Positions 1 through 9,117 of a stretch of 64,000 bases of DNA are shown piece after piece. Location of the stretch: positions 124,001 to 188,000 of the forward strand of contig JAOASB010000029.1 in the NCBI GenBank assembly GCA_025210375.1, written 5' to 3'. This DNA comes from Maledivibacter sp. Its GTDB lineage: Bacteria; Bacillota; Clostridia; Peptostreptococcales; Caminicellaceae. How positions within the stretch are numbered: the first letter of the stretch is position 1; every line of letters begins with the position of its first letter. The position numbers and the translations under genes were made by a program. Below the pieces are notes generated by a model. That model saw only the letters and a list, made by a program, of their open reading frames with translations. It had not been told where the DNA came from and ran no database searches.

Positions 1-731
1 GTTAAACCTATTAGGAAACCAATTACAATCCCAATAAGTGAACTTACTAGGGTCATAATAATCATCATGCCTAGATTAATATTGAGCATATTTAGTATCC
101 ATAATATAAGAAAAACATCGATTACCGGTACTACTATACCAATTATACTTTTTCCCAATATAAATTCAAATCTATTCATGGGGGATACATTAAGGGCCCT
201 GATTGTTCCCGATTCCTTTTCCTCTATAATATTAAGTCCTATCAATATACCTCCTATGGTAATTGCCATTATTATTATAGATATCCCACCTATCCAAGCT
301 ACAGGAGCCATTAGTACACCTATATCACTGACAAAATAGTTTACTTCAATCACATTGTCCCCAACTATGCTTCTAATTATCTTTTTAGGAATTTCCTTAG
401 TATCATGGGATTCATTACCCTCTAAAATCACTATAAATTTGCCTTCATCATTCTTAGTAATTCCAGCTATATCGTCGATTTTATTAACCCTATTTTCTAT
501 TTCTTTCAATGAAGAATACATCTCTACTTTTCCATATTTTTCAAATTCTTCTATTACTTTATTCCCTACCCTATCGTCTACAGCAAATTGCAGTGAAGCG
601 GAAGTGGCACTTGGTATAAATAACCGTAACCCTATGGCCAATAATATAGGGGCAATAATCATATATACAATCAAAAAATCCCTTATACTACTGGAAGCAT
701 CTCTTTTAAAAATAGAAACTATTCTCTTCAA
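1..731 (-). CDS. ABC-2 type transporter permease (partial, C-terminus beyond window)
   Basis: The frame is open from the left window edge, so the 3' end is missing. I place the start at a TTG codon (complement of 729-731) because AGGGAGGTG lies six bases before it and no ATG is suitably placed. The protein starts with a short basic segment (KRIVSIFKRDA), one membrane helix, an extracytoplasmic region of about 130 residues, then several hydrophobic helices. A cytoplasmic EEKESGTIRALNVSP segment matches the loop typical of ABC-2 permeases. It follows the next permease by 13 bases, so this operon encodes an ATPase and two unlike permeases, as in many drug, lipid or Na+ exporters. The substrate cannot be told from sequence. 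Confidence 0.85.
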   Translation of the reverse strand, partial: MKRIVSIFKRDASSSIRDFLIVYMIIAPILLAIGLRLFIPSATSASLQFAVDDRVGNKVIEEFEKYGKVEMYSSLKEIENRVNKIDDIAGITKNDEGKFIVILEGNESHDTKEIPKKIIRSIVGDNVIEVNYFVSDIGVLMAPVAWIGGISIIIMAITIGGILIGLNIIEEKESGTIRALNVSPMNRFEFILGKSIIGIVVPVIDVFLILWILNMLNINLGMMIIMTLVSSLIGIVIGFLIGL

Positions 732-744
732 TATCTACACCTCC

Positions 745-1800
745 CTAATTTCGTGTCAAATTACGTGTATAGGCAAATATCGCGATGACATAACTTATTA
801 TAGAAAGCATAATAAAAGTAATTGCTGTAGAATATATTAGATCCATATTACCAGTTGGAAATACAGCCTCACGTAATGCAAATTGCAATGAATAGGTAGG
901 TAATATTTTAATATATAATGGGGCAAAGCTTGGAATAAAATAAGAAATAAATGGTAGTGAGAAAATTATGCTAATAAATATAATCCATATTATTGACTGT
1001 GAAATATTTTCAAAGAAGCTAGCAATTATTAATCCCAGTGCCGAAGCAAAAATACTTGCCGCAGTTACAATAATGAACAGACTTAAATAATCTGCACTTA
1101 GTCCAACAACTAAAAAAGTACTGAGAATCGTAGATATCCACCCCAAAATGATCATCAAGGTCATTTTCGAAGCAAGATATTCGGGTATTTTCCCCGGTGA
1201 AACTCTATAGGCCCTAATAGTACCTTCATCTTTTTCCATGAATATGAAGGCCGCAATCAGTACAAGTCCAAGGAGGGATGGTTCCATTGTTAAAAATATA
1301 GGGAGTACATTTTTGTTTAGGGGTATCTTCCCATGCTCCACTTGATTTTTAAGAAATACGGTATCTATATCCATATCTTCCCTGACTCTTTTATCTATAT
1401 CATCCTTCATAGATAAAATCAAAGTATTAATAACCTCTTTATTCTCGTATCCCTGTATAACAAATTCTACACTTGGCCTATTATTAATTTCTTTTATAAT
1501 CATTCCTAAGCTGTTAAAATTCCTTTTCATACCTTGAATCATTTCTTCTTTTGTATTTGCTCTATGGATATTACTATGCTTTGCCTCGGATTCTTTAATT
1601 ACCTCATCTAAAATGGCTTCATACTCTCCATCATACTCAAAATAATAGTAAACCATAGGCTTTATTTCTGCATTCTCTGGAATAACGAAATTGATTATAC
1701 CTACAAAAATTAAAGCAACGGCAATAACTGCTAAGAAAAAATGATTTCTAAAACCCGTTATTATATCCTTTTTTAATAGGCCAAAATATCTTCTTAACAT
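745..1800 (-). CDS. ABC-2 type transporter permease
   Basis: 351 residues, ABC-2 membrane family. There is an N-terminal helix after a basic stretch (LLKKDIITGFRNHFF), an extracytoplasmic domain of about 130 residues, then five to six helices between about residues 165 and 345. The conserved cytoplasmic segment EKDEGTIRAYRVSP resembles that of its partner at 1-731. The ATG follows the TAG stop of the upstream ATPase directly, so the two are translationally coupled. The two permeases are similar in design but clearly different, suggesting a heterodimeric membrane part. Confidence 0.88.
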   Translation of the reverse strand: MLRRYFGLLKKDIITGFRNHFFLAVIAVALIFVGIINFVIPENAEIKPMVYYYFEYDGEYEAILDEVIKESEAKHSNIHRANTKEEMIQGMKRNFNSLGMIIKEINNRPSVEFVIQGYENKEVINTLILSMKDDIDKRVREDMDIDTVFLKNQVEHGKIPLNKNVLPIFLTMEPSLLGLVLIAAFIFMEKDEGTIRAYRVSPGKIPEYLASKMTLMIILGWISTILSTFLVVGLSADYLSLFIIVTAASIFASALGLIIASFFENISQSIIWIIFISIIFSLPFISYFIPSFAPLYIKILPTYSLQFALREAVFPTGNMDLIYSTAITFIMLSIISYVIAIFAYTRNLTRN

Positions 1801-2655
1801 CTACTCAAGCCCCCTGCCTGTGACCTTAATAAATATTTCTTCGAGGGTTGCTTCTTGGGAATGCATAGTTTCAATCTTTCCACTATTTATTATATTATTT
1901 AACTTCAATTTATCATTAGGATCTATCATAGAAAGACTTTCCTTTTTAAGCCTTCCATCTTCCCTATACTCTATCTTTACTAACTTTTCTCCATACCTTA
2001 ATTTTAAATTTCTTGGAGAATCTATAAGCTCTATCTTGCCTTCATTGATTAGGGCAATTCTGTCACATAGCTCCTCGGCGATATACATATTGTGGGTGGT
2101 TAAGAATATAGTAGTGCCTTCATGTTTTTTCTTTGTTATGATTTTTTTTATATGACTGGCTGTATTGGGGTCTAGTCCAGATGTGGGTTCATCCAAGAAC
2201 CATATCTTAGGATTATTTAACATTGATCTGGCAAAAACAAGTCTCTGAAGCATACCCTTTGAATAGCCGGAGGCTTTCTTATAAGCAGCATCTTCAAGCC
2301 CTACCATTCTTAATAGCTCAATTGGCTCTTCGGTTTTTACACTAAACATTTTTCTATAAAACTCTAGATTTTCAAGACCGCTTAATTTTTTATATACATT
2401 TGGATGTTCAAAGGATACACCTAGTAAGTTAAATAATTCCTCCTTTGGCTTCCTTATATTATATCCATGAATACTTGCTTCCCCATTTTGAAGTGGTAAG
2501 AGTCCTATAAGTATTTGTTGAGTTGTTGACTTCCCCGCTCCACTAGGGCCTAAAAAGCCAAATATCTCACCTTTTTCTATTTGGAAGCTAATATCCTCAA
2601 CGGCATAATCCCCATCATTACTATAGGAATGGTAAAGATTTCTTACTTCTATCAC
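1801..2655 (-). CDS. ABC transporter ATP-binding protein
   Basis: 284 residues, first gene of the exporter operon. It has Walker A GPSGAGKST near residue 38, signature YSKGMLQRL, Walker B IWFLDEPTSGLD and H-loop TTHNM. A C-terminal extension of about 70 residues after the ATPase core is usual for ABC-2 exporter ATPases of the CcmA type. The start is GTG, behind GGAGGGAG with a short spacer. It energises the two permeases downstream. The operon carries no regulator or self-resistance gene that would name the substrate. Confidence 0.92.
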   Translation of the reverse strand: MIEVRNLYHSYSNDGDYAVEDISFQIEKGEIFGFLGPSGAGKSTTQQILIGLLPLQNGEASIHGYNIRKPKEELFNLLGVSFEHPNVYKKLSGLENLEFYRKMFSVKTEEPIELLRMVGLEDAAYKKASGYSKGMLQRLVFARSMLNNPKIWFLDEPTSGLDPNTASHIKKIITKKKHEGTTIFLTTHNMYIAEELCDRIALINEGKIELIDSPRNLKLRYGEKLVKIEYREDGRLKKESLSMIDPNDKLKLNNIINSGKIETMHSQEATLEEIFIKVTGRGLE

Positions 2656-2883
2656 TCTACTCCCTCCTTCTATTAATCTAATATCCTATTCAGTATTTGA
2701 ATGCTATTAGTACTATTATGCACTCTAAATCTTTAATTATATATCAGTGGAGTTGTTTAAATAATTGGTTGATTCCATGCATTCTTATTTCACACTTTAT
2801 TCTTTATGTCATATTTTAGAGTATCCAGCTTTCATGGAACTCCATGGATTTTAATGATCCTAAAGTTCTTCTTCAATGTACTT
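2656..2883. other. intergenic region upstream of the exporter operon
   Basis: About 230 AT-rich bases between the exporter operon start and the helicase terminator. It should hold the exporter promoter, but no convincing -35/-10 pair or operator stood out. I see no reading frame of protein-like composition. Confidence 0.4.
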
Positions 2884-2920
2884 AAAAGGCACAGGTTTAG
2901 TAAACTAACCCTGTGCCTTA
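2884..2920 (-). terminator. intrinsic terminator of the DEAD-box helicase gene
   Basis: The arms AAGGCACAGG (2886-2895) and CCTGTGCCTT (2910-2919) pair perfectly and extend inward through GTTTAGTAAACTAAC. In the direction of helicase transcription the hairpin ends in CCTTTTAA. A second small hairpin (AGGCTTT/AAAGCCT) precedes it. Confidence 0.75.
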
Positions 2921-2950
2921 GGCTTTGTAAAAGCCTGTCATTTTTTAGAC

Positions 2951-4660
2951 TTATTTTCTTTTAACTTTTGCTTTTCTATTTTTTTCCCTAGAAGGTTTTT
3001 TATCCATGCTTTTTTTCTTTTTATTCCCCTTTGATTTAGTCCCCTTCGCAGGTTCAATATTTATCTGATTACCCTTAATAGTATTTTTACTCATTATGGA
3101 AAGAACTTCATCCGCATATTCCTCAGGAATTTCTACAAAGGTATAATTTTCAAAGATATCTATACCCCCTATATTTTTACCAGAAATACTAGTTTCTCCA
3201 GCTATTGCCCCAACTACATCCTGTGGTCTTATTTTTTTATCCTTACCAATGTTTATAAACATTCTAACCATGCCTTCTTCGGCACCAGTTCTTTTATTGC
3301 CACGGTTGCTTCTGTCGGAACCCTTTCTATTGTATTTCTTTTCCGGTCTAGTATCTATTTCCTTTGCATCCTTCATTTCCAGTTCCATTTTAAGAAGAGC
3401 TGCTGCAATTTCAATAGAAGAAAAATCATTTTCTATTAAGTCTTCTAATACTTTTATGTATTTTTCAAGCTTACCTTCATTAATTTTCTTCTTAATTTTT
3501 TCTAAGAAAATACTTGTTTTTATGGTTTCTATATCACTAATAGTAGGTATAGGATGCTTCTTGATTTTCTTTTTTGTATATTTCATAACGTTTCTTAACA
3601 AATAAAAGTCTCTTCCAGTTACAAAAGTAAATGCACTTCCAGTTCTTCCTGCACGTCCTGTTCTTCCTATTCGGTGAACATAGTATTCCTCGTGGGTAGG
3701 CATGTCGAAATTGAATACGGATTCCACATCGTCAATATCCAATCCTCTAGCGGCAACATCAGTAGCAACTAAAACTTCAATATCGCCTCGTTTAAATTTA
3801 TTCATAACATTTATTCTTAGGGACTGCTTCATATCCCCATGAATTTTATCACTAGCATAACCCCTAGACTGTAGAAGGTCTGTAACCTCGTCAACTTTTC
3901 TTTTTGTATTACAGAATACTAAAGACAGCTTAGGGCTATACATATCTATAAGTCTAGTCAATGCTTCAAGCTTATCCTTTTCCTTAACCTCAAGGTATAG
4001 CTGATCAATATTTGGAGTAGTAAGTTCCTTATGAACTACCTTTACCACCTCAGGATTTTGTTGATATTTATGTATTATTTCCATTATTACCTTAGGCATT
4101 GTTGCCGAGAATAAAAGTGTTTGTCTATCCTCACCTATACTTTCCAGTATAGTTTCAATATCCTCTCTAAATCCCATATTAAGCATTTCATCGGCTTCAT
4201 CTAGTATCATCATTTTAAGATTTTCTAATTTCAAAGTTCCCCTTCTCATATGGTCCATAACTCTACCTGGAGTACCAATCACAATCTGCGCTCCATTTCT
4301 AAGTCCCTTAATCTGTCTATCAATAGGCTGTCCACCAAACACCGGCAGAGTCCTAATACCCCTTTTGTACCTTGCTATTTTTGCTAACTCCTCTGCCACC
4401 TGAACAGCCAACTCCCTAGTAGGACAAAGTATTAGTGCTTGGGTTGCCTTTTTTTTAGCATCCACCATGTCTATAGCCGGTATTCCAAAGGCCGCTGTTT
4501 TTCCCGTTCCCGTTTGTGCTTGTCCAACCACATCTTTTCCTTCTAAAACCAATGGTATTGCCAATGTTTGTATGGGAGTAGCTTCTTCAAACCCCATATC
4601 CTTTACCGCTCTTTTAATTTCCTGCGAACAATTAAGTTCCTCAAATCTAATCTTATCCAT
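2951..4660 (-). CDS. deaD: DEAD-box ATP-dependent RNA helicase (CshA/DeaD type)
   Basis: 569 residues from the preferred start. It carries all DEAD-box motifs in order: Q motif ATPIQ, motif I AQTGTGKT (about residues 48-55), PTREL, GTPGR, DEAD, SAT, and HRIGRTGR at about 330. Residues about 460-540 form a DbpA/CsdA-type RNA-binding domain, followed by a highly basic Lys/Arg tail. This build is typical of Firmicute CshA/DeaD proteins that unwind structured RNA in ribosome assembly, mRNA decay and cold adaptation. An ATG three codons upstream (4669) abuts AAAGGA with no spacer, while the ATG at 4660 has nine bases of spacing, so I chose 4660. The leader holds competing inverted repeats. Confidence 0.93.
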   Translation of the reverse strand: MDKIRFEELNCSQEIKRAVKDMGFEEATPIQTLAIPLVLEGKDVVGQAQTGTGKTAAFGIPAIDMVDAKKKATQALILCPTRELAVQVAEELAKIARYKRGIRTLPVFGGQPIDRQIKGLRNGAQIVIGTPGRVMDHMRRGTLKLENLKMMILDEADEMLNMGFREDIETILESIGEDRQTLLFSATMPKVIMEIIHKYQQNPEVVKVVHKELTTPNIDQLYLEVKEKDKLEALTRLIDMYSPKLSLVFCNTKRKVDEVTDLLQSRGYASDKIHGDMKQSLRINVMNKFKRGDIEVLVATDVAARGLDIDDVESVFNFDMPTHEEYYVHRIGRTGRAGRTGSAFTFVTGRDFYLLRNVMKYTKKKIKKHPIPTISDIETIKTSIFLEKIKKKINEGKLEKYIKVLEDLIENDFSSIEIAAALLKMELEMKDAKEIDTRPEKKYNRKGSDRSNRGNKRTGAEEGMVRMFINIGKDKKIRPQDVVGAIAGETSISGKNIGGIDIFENYTFVEIPEEYADEVLSIMSKNTIKGNQINIEPAKGTKSKGNKKKKSMDKKPSREKNRKAKVKRK

Positions 4661-4700
4661 ATTAATCATTCCTTTTCTTAGTATTTTGCTTTTCTACTCA

Positions 4701-4756
4701 TATGTGATTATTAATCTTCACATAGTTATAGTAATGCTACTTTAAAGATTAATAAT
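4701..4756 (-). promoter_or_regulatory. helicase leader with two mutually exclusive inverted repeats
   Basis: A perfect 12-bp inverted repeat, ATTATTAATCTT (4707-4718) and AAGATTAATAAT (4745-4756), lies 40-100 bases before the helicase start. The proximal arm also sits inside another hairpin, TATGTGA (4701-4707) with TCACATA (4718-4724). The two structures overlap and cannot form fully together. That fits a structural switch in the 5' untranslated region, as seen in cold-shock helicase mRNAs, but function is inferred. Confidence 0.45.
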
Positions 4757-5337
4757 TTTCACTAAAAAATGTAGAAGCATTCATTATTTCAGTAAAATTT
4801 ATCTTAAGTTTTAGTGTAGCATGACTATACTAGAAATAAATGAAAAAGATAAGGAAATGCTTTTGAACAATTTCGTATAGAAAACTTGCTAAATACAATA
4901 AAAAAATCTTCCCTAAATCATGGGTGATTTATGGCAATAAAATTTTACGATTTTAAATTTTTTATTGAGTAAGGCTTAGTTCTCTCAAAATACATAGGAA
5001 ATTATTCATCATAGGACCTTTATCTATAATTTCCACAATGTATTGGGCCAAAATCTAAATCCAAGTCTATCAATCAAAGATTTTGTTCAAATTTTTATAT
5101 GTATAAATCGCATCTATCAATAAAAATACAAAAGATTTATTACGATTCTATACACATAATGCAAGAATTTATTGCATTTAATCTCATTTACGCTCTTTTT
5201 CATTTATTAAGCTCTTAATTTATATTGCTGCTTAAATAAAACAACTTTTTCTATTATACTATTTATTTTATACTTTTACTATTTTTTTTTATTAATCTTG
5301 ATCATATTTATTTTTTCCCTTTGTAAAAATTTAATAC
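4757..5337. other. AT-rich intergenic stretch without recognised feature
   Basis: About 580 bases between the divergent helicase and queT genes. No reading frame with a ribosome site, no tRNA-like element and no copy of the window's repeats was found. The helicase promoter should lie at its left end. Confidence 0.4.
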
Positions 5338-5365
5338 TTTACAAACTATAATCATATGCTATAAT
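5338..5365 (+). promoter_or_regulatory. promoter of queT
   Basis: TTTACA (5338-5343), a 16-base spacer and TATAAT (5360-5365) form a near-consensus housekeeping promoter. The predicted transcript starts near 5372 and carries a structured leader of about 110 nt. Confidence 0.7.
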
Positions 5366-5379
5366 GAATAATTGATAAG

Positions 5380-5480
5380 TGTTTTCTTGGTACCCACTTC
5401 AAAAAAAACAAGAGCAAAATGTTTTATTTTTGTCTCTTAAGTGGCTCCGGGAAACATAGAAATATGTTGAAGGGAGTTTT
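5380..5480 (+). ncRNA. structured queT leader, probable preQ1-type riboswitch
   Basis: The leader has a stem CCACTT (5394-5399)/AAGTGG (5439-5444). This encloses a second hairpin, AAGAGCAAAA (5410-5419) with TTTTG-T-CTCTT (5428-5438). An A-rich strand (5401-5409) lies between the two stems. CTCCGGG and then the ribosome site AAGGGAG (5470-5476) follow. QueT genes are very often controlled by preQ1 riboswitches. The pattern does not fit the short class I consensus, and I could not confirm class II or III by eye, so the class stays open. Confidence 0.5.
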
Positions 5481-5484
5481 TTTA

Positions 5485-6003
5485 ATGAAAAACATTTCAA
5501 TTAACACTTTAGTAAAAACCGCAATTGTCGCTGCTATCTATGCGGCAATCACCATAGCTTTAGCTCCTATTAGCTATGGCGAGCTTCAGTTTCGTCTTTC
5601 AGAAGTACTGGTATTATTAGCTTTTATAGATCCACTTTATATACCTGGACTTGTACTTGGATGTATTTTGGCCAATCTGGGTAGCCCATTAGGTCCTATC
5701 GATGTTTTTGCTGGTTCCTTTGCTACTCTATTATCAGTTATAGCAATTTATCAAACTCGAAAAGCTTGTGGTAATAGTTTTAAAGCATTAATCCTAGCTG
5801 GCCTATGGCCTGTAATATTTAATGGACTAATAGTTGGCTGGATGCTAAATTATGTACTTAAACTGCCTTTCTGGGCATCTGCAGCATATGTAGCCCTAGG
5901 TGAATTTGTTGTAGTCAGCATTGTAGGTGTAGTAGTATTTAGAAATATTCTTACCAGAGAAAATTTCGTTAATATTCTTCGATTAAGTAAAGACATTAAA
6001 TAG
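5485..6003 (+). CDS. queT: QueT-family queuosine precursor transporter
   Basis: 172 residues, integral membrane. It matches the QueT (COG4708, formerly DUF988) family of ECF S-components for queuosine precursors: an N-terminal TAIVAAIYAAITIALAPISY helix, then the conserved GELQFRLSE loop and further helices. The start is the ATG at 5485, nine bases after AAGGGAG; a longer frame from 5419 runs through the leader and is rejected. It should work with a shared EcfAAT module, perhaps the one at 23.8-25.9 kb, though that module sits with its own S-component. The gene is monocistronic and ends at a bidirectional terminator. Confidence 0.9.
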   Translation: MKNISINTLVKTAIVAAIYAAITIALAPISYGELQFRLSEVLVLLAFIDPLYIPGLVLGCILANLGSPLGPIDVFAGSFATLLSVIAIYQTRKACGNSFKALILAGLWPVIFNGLIVGWMLNYVLKLPFWASAAYVALGEFVVVSIVGVVVFRNILTRENFVNILRLSKDIK

Positions 6004-6009
6004 TAAATA

Positions 6010-6049
6010 AAAGCCTTAACACAAAAGCAATGATGTTAAGGCTTTTATT
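6010..6049. terminator. bidirectional terminator between queT and the DUF2161 gene
   Basis: AAAGCCTTAACA (6010-6021) pairs perfectly with TGTTAAGGCTTT (6034-6045). A T-run follows on the plus strand and an A-rich flank lies on the other side, so it can serve both convergent genes. Confidence 0.85.
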
Positions 6050-6052
6050 ATA

Positions 6053-6790
6053 TTATTCACTTAGGGCTTCTTTGTTCTCACCTAACAATTTTTTATAATA
6101 ATTAGCCGTTTCACTATAATTATCCAATGCCTTCTTCCCCTGTGGATGAAGCCCATATATTCCCCTATCAACTTTTTCAAACCATCCATAGAAATTTTTA
6201 GAAAGAATACTTTGAGTTTTAGCACTTGTACCAAGTTCTCTTAGTTTTTTAGGTGAAAGCTCTCCATGCTTTTCCAAGCAGCAGGCTATATGTATTGCAT
6301 TTTCTCTATAGGCAGTCATGACCTTTTCTCTAACTGTTCCTCCTACATTATAGCTACCGGAACGTCCATTAATTTCTCTAATAATACTTTCCTTCATCCT
6401 ATTACTCTTTTTATATTTATAAGCGGATGGATGAAAGACTATCTCAACCTCTGTAGTAGTTTCTAGAAATGAAACCATGATAAGTCCAAGTTCTAGTCTC
6501 TTTAATAGATTGCATGTATCCCTCCAATGTTTATTTCTTTTAAAGCCCTTTGGTCTAGGTATGGCTACATACACTCCATTAGTTATCCTTTGCCGTTTTG
6601 TCGCTTGTATGAGAAGTTTTAAATTAATGCTCCTCTTAAGCTCAATTATTATTATTTCTTCTGCCTTAACCCCGACAATATCGCAGTCCTTAACTTCGCT
6701 TTGAACCTCATAACCTTGATTACTTAGATAGTTATTGATGGGATCATACAAATCCTTCTCTAGTATATTATTTAAAATTTTATTAGTCAT
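6053..6790 (-). CDS. DUF2161 protein, PD-(D/E)XK nuclease-like with C-terminal winged helix
   Basis: 245 residues. The N-terminal half resembles the DUF2161 family of predicted PD-(D/E)XK phosphodiesterases. DCDIVGVK (about residues 34-41) supplies the acidic residue, IIIELK (about 47-52) gives the E-x-K, and QATKRQ follows as in related folds. The C-terminal 100 residues look like a winged helix (ELSPKKLRELGTSAKTQSIL). Family members are uncharacterised; a DNA-handling or regulatory role is only an inference. GGAGG precedes the ATG. It is transcribed alone, convergent with queT. Confidence 0.75.
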   Translation of the reverse strand: MTNKILNNILEKDLYDPINNYLSNQGYEVQSEVKDCDIVGVKAEEIIIIELKRSINLKLLIQATKRQRITNGVYVAIPRPKGFKRNKHWRDTCNLLKRLELGLIMVSFLETTTEVEIVFHPSAYKYKKSNRMKESIIREINGRSGSYNVGGTVREKVMTAYRENAIHIACCLEKHGELSPKKLRELGTSAKTQSILSKNFYGWFEKVDRGIYGLHPQGKKALDNYSETANYYKKLLGENKEALSE

Positions 6791-6882
6791 TAGTCCTCCA
6801 AAACATACCTAATCCCAGATCATATTCTTTACTATGATTTTATTATAAACCAAATAATTTCTCAAGTTCTGTAAACTTCTTA

Positions 6883-7062
6883 TCATGAACCCCTACGACC
6901 CTTAGGCTTTCCTAAAATTTCTGAATAGATAATTCCTGCAAGTACTTTGTCCGGTGTAAAAGAAAGAATCCCTTTCTTTTTAGAACTTACTTTATTTCTT
7001 TTTATTGATGTCATGCCTATTTTACCTTGAAGAATTTTATTTTCTTTCTTTTTTTCATTCAT
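6883..7062 (-). CDS. small basic protein encoded directly downstream of floA
   Basis: 59 residues. The ATG at 7062 is preceded by AGGAG that overlaps the floA stop codon, giving tight coupling. The N-terminal half is very basic (Lys-rich) and probably disordered. The C-terminal half reads like a folded motif: LSFTPDKVLAGIIYSEILGKPKGRR. No family is recognised with certainty. The position suggests co-expression with NfeD and FloA. The composition and ribosome site argue for a real gene. Confidence 0.65.
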   Translation of the reverse strand: MNEKKKENKILQGKIGMTSIKRNKVSSKKKGILSFTPDKVLAGIIYSEILGKPKGRRGS

Positions 7063-7075
7063 AGGATATCAGCTC

Positions 7076-8068
7076 CTATTCATCCTGCATATCTATATTA
7101 TCTTCATTATTCATATTTGAAATGGCTTCCCTCATACTTGTATCTGCTACTACATTTTTCATATTATAATAGTCCATAACTCCTAATTTCCCTTCTCTTA
7201 GGGCTGTAGCCATAGCCTTTGGTACTTCCGCTTCGGCTTCTACAACCTTAGCCTTCATTTCTTGAACAGCTGCTACCATTTCCTGTTCCTTAGCTATAGC
7301 CATTGCCCTTCTAACCTCCGCCTTAGCTTGGGCTATTCGCTTATCAGCCTCAGCTTGATCGGTTTGAAGCTTGGCTCCAACATTTCTTCCCACATCTACA
7401 TCTGCAATATCAATTGATAATATTTCAAAGGCAGTTCCTGAGTCTAACCCTTTCTCTAAGACATTTTTGGAAATAAGATCTGGATTTTCTAAGACTGCCT
7501 TGTGGGTCTCAACAGATCCAACTGTAGTTACAATACCTTCACCTACACGGGCAATTATGGTTTCTTCACCGGCACCACCCACAAGTCTATCGATATCTGC
7601 CCTTACAGTTACCCTAGCCTTAGCCTTCAACTCTATTCCATTTTTTGCAATTGCTACTACAATTGGGGTCTCAATAACCTTTGGCTTAACACTCATCTGA
7701 ACAGCTTCAAAAACATTACGTCCTGCTAAATCTATAGCAGTAGCTTTTTCAAATTCCAAACTAATATTTGCCCTTTCCGCTGCAATTAAAGCATTAATAA
7801 CACTATCTACGTTACCACCAGCCAAATAATGTGCCTCTAATTGATCACTTGATATATTTAATCCTGCCTTTCTTCCTTTTATAAGAGGTTTTATAATTCT
7901 ATCTGGTTTTACTCTTCTGAGCTTCATTCCTATCAAAGTAAAAATACTAACCTTTACATTTGATGCTAATGCTGATATCCATAGCCCCAATGGCACAAAA
8001 CTAAAGAACATAGCCAATAGTACTACAATAACTGCTATAATTATAATTGTTGGAAAAATAGCGGTCAT
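7076..8068 (-). CDS. floA: flotillin-like protein FloA
   Basis: 330 residues, almost full-length match to the FloA (YqfA, UPF0365) family. It has an N-terminal hydrophobic hairpin (about residues 5-45), then [21 protein letters not shown]. The SPFH-like core contains [23 protein letters not shown] and a long Ala/Glu coiled coil ([20 protein letters not shown]). FloA organises membrane microdomains and influences secretion and signalling complexes. The stop/start junction with the NfeD gene leaves two bases, so the two form an operon, as in Bacillus yqeZ-yqfA. Confidence 0.96.
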   Translation of the reverse strand: MTAIFPTIIIIAVIVVLLAMFFSFVPLGLWISALASNVKVSIFTLIGMKLRRVKPDRIIKPLIKGRKAGLNISSDQLEAHYLAGGNVDSVINALIAAERANISLEFEKATAIDLAGRNVFEAVQMSVKPKVIETPIVVAIAKNGIELKAKARVTVRADIDRLVGGAGEETIIARVGEGIVTTVGSVETHKAVLENPDLISKNVLEKGLDSGTAFEILSIDIADVDVGRNVGAKLQTDQAEADKRIAQAKAEVRRAMAIAKEQEMVAAVQEMKAKVVEAEAEVPKAMATALREGKLGVMDYYNMKNVVADTSMREAISNMNNEDNIDMQDE

Positions 8069-8070
8069 AA

Positions 8071-8601
8071 TTATTCCTCCCCAGGATTTATATTTTGTTT
8101 TTCCTTGACTTTGCGTACAACTATACGTCTACCCTCTACCTTTATAACTTCAACCTTTGTCCCCTTAGAAATGAATTCCCCTTCCGATACAACATCAAGC
8201 TTAACTCCATCAAAATCCACTGTACCAGCTGGTCTTAATATAGTCAATGAAATACCCTGTTTCTTCAAAAAATACTGCATGTCATTGGTGCTTATATATC
8301 CGTCTTCTTTTTTCATGGATGTCTCTAAAACCATGCTCTTTGGAAGCTTGCCTTTGCTAATAGAATGTAGAATAACTGTAAATATTATACCTAAAATAGC
8401 TAGAAGGATCATCATCAAAAGCAATGCTTCTAGTAATGTATCCGCCGTTACTATGATCCCTATTATAAAACATGTTATGCCTGCTATTCCCCATATACCA
8501 AACCCCGGGGCATACACCTCTATTAAGGTAAGAACTAATCCTAGCCCAAAGAAAATTGCCGACAAAAGACCTAAACCATCAACCAGCTCAGCAAATACCA
8601 T
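8071..8601 (-). CDS. NfeD-family membrane protein (short form)
   Basis: 176 residues. Four hydrophobic helices (about residues 8-85, with a [21 protein letters not shown] segment typical of NfeD) are followed by a C-terminal OB-fold domain (about 110-170: [27 protein letters not shown]). It lacks the ClpP-like protease domain of long NfeD proteins, so it is the truncated NfeD1b type that accompanies FloA. NfeD partners modulate flotillin assemblies in the membrane. Confidence 0.93.
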   Translation of the reverse strand: MVFAELVDGLGLLSAIFFGLGLVLTLIEVYAPGFGIWGIAGITCFIIGIIVTADTLLEALLLMMILLAILGIIFTVILHSISKGKLPKSMVLETSMKKEDGYISTNDMQYFLKKQGISLTILRPAGTVDFDGVKLDVVSEGEFISKGTKVEVIKVEGRRIVVRKVKEKQNINPGEE

Positions 8602-8671
8602 ATACTATTCCCCTCCTTTCACCATTAAATCCATTAATAACTATATAGTCTAAAGCCATAGTTTATTACAA

Positions 8672-9025
8672 TTATTTGGGCATTACAATCGTATATCCTA
8701 TAATATTTACTATAACCAATAATAGATATATAAGATTTATGGGATCTCGTATTCTGCCATGATTTCTTGTTGTTTTCCTGTCTTTAGCATATATTTTTTC
8801 TAGAAAAGATCCCGTAAAATGGGGTAAAGAATTTTTAGTACCTAAAGACATCATTGACAAATCACATTTAACATTAAAAATATTATAAAGAAGAAATGCC
8901 ATGGCAATTAATCCCCAAATCATAAAAAACATTTCTAAGTCCTTTGGTTTATACTTAAAATAGAAGTAAGCTTCTATTCCAGCAAAAATAATCATTCCCA
9001 AAGACCTTTTGATTATTCTACCCAT
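8672..9025 (-). CDS. small membrane protein of unknown function
   Basis: 117 residues with three predicted membrane helices, at about residues 8-24, 32-48 and 96-114. A basic soluble loop in the middle contains KDRKTTRNHGRIRDP. No family recognised. GGAGGAGG lies seven bases before the ATG. It precedes the NfeD-floA genes by 70 bases on the same strand and may belong to their transcript. Confidence 0.7.
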   Translation of the reverse strand: MGRIIKRSLGMIIFAGIEAYFYFKYKPKDLEMFFMIWGLIAMAFLLYNIFNVKCDLSMMSLGTKNSLPHFTGSFLEKIYAKDRKTTRNHGRIRDPINLIYLLLVIVNIIGYTIVMPK

Positions 9026-9117
9026 ATAACCTCCTCCTAGTACATAATGAAAATTAATATTTAAATTTATTTTTTCTTCATAATCTCATTAACCCCATTT
9101 ATGTCACATTATCCAGT

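Noticed and set aside
355-840. 161-codon plus-strand frame at the left end
   Set aside because: It lies antisense to the ABC permease genes, which have ribosome sites and family motifs; its composition is that of a reversed membrane-protein gene.
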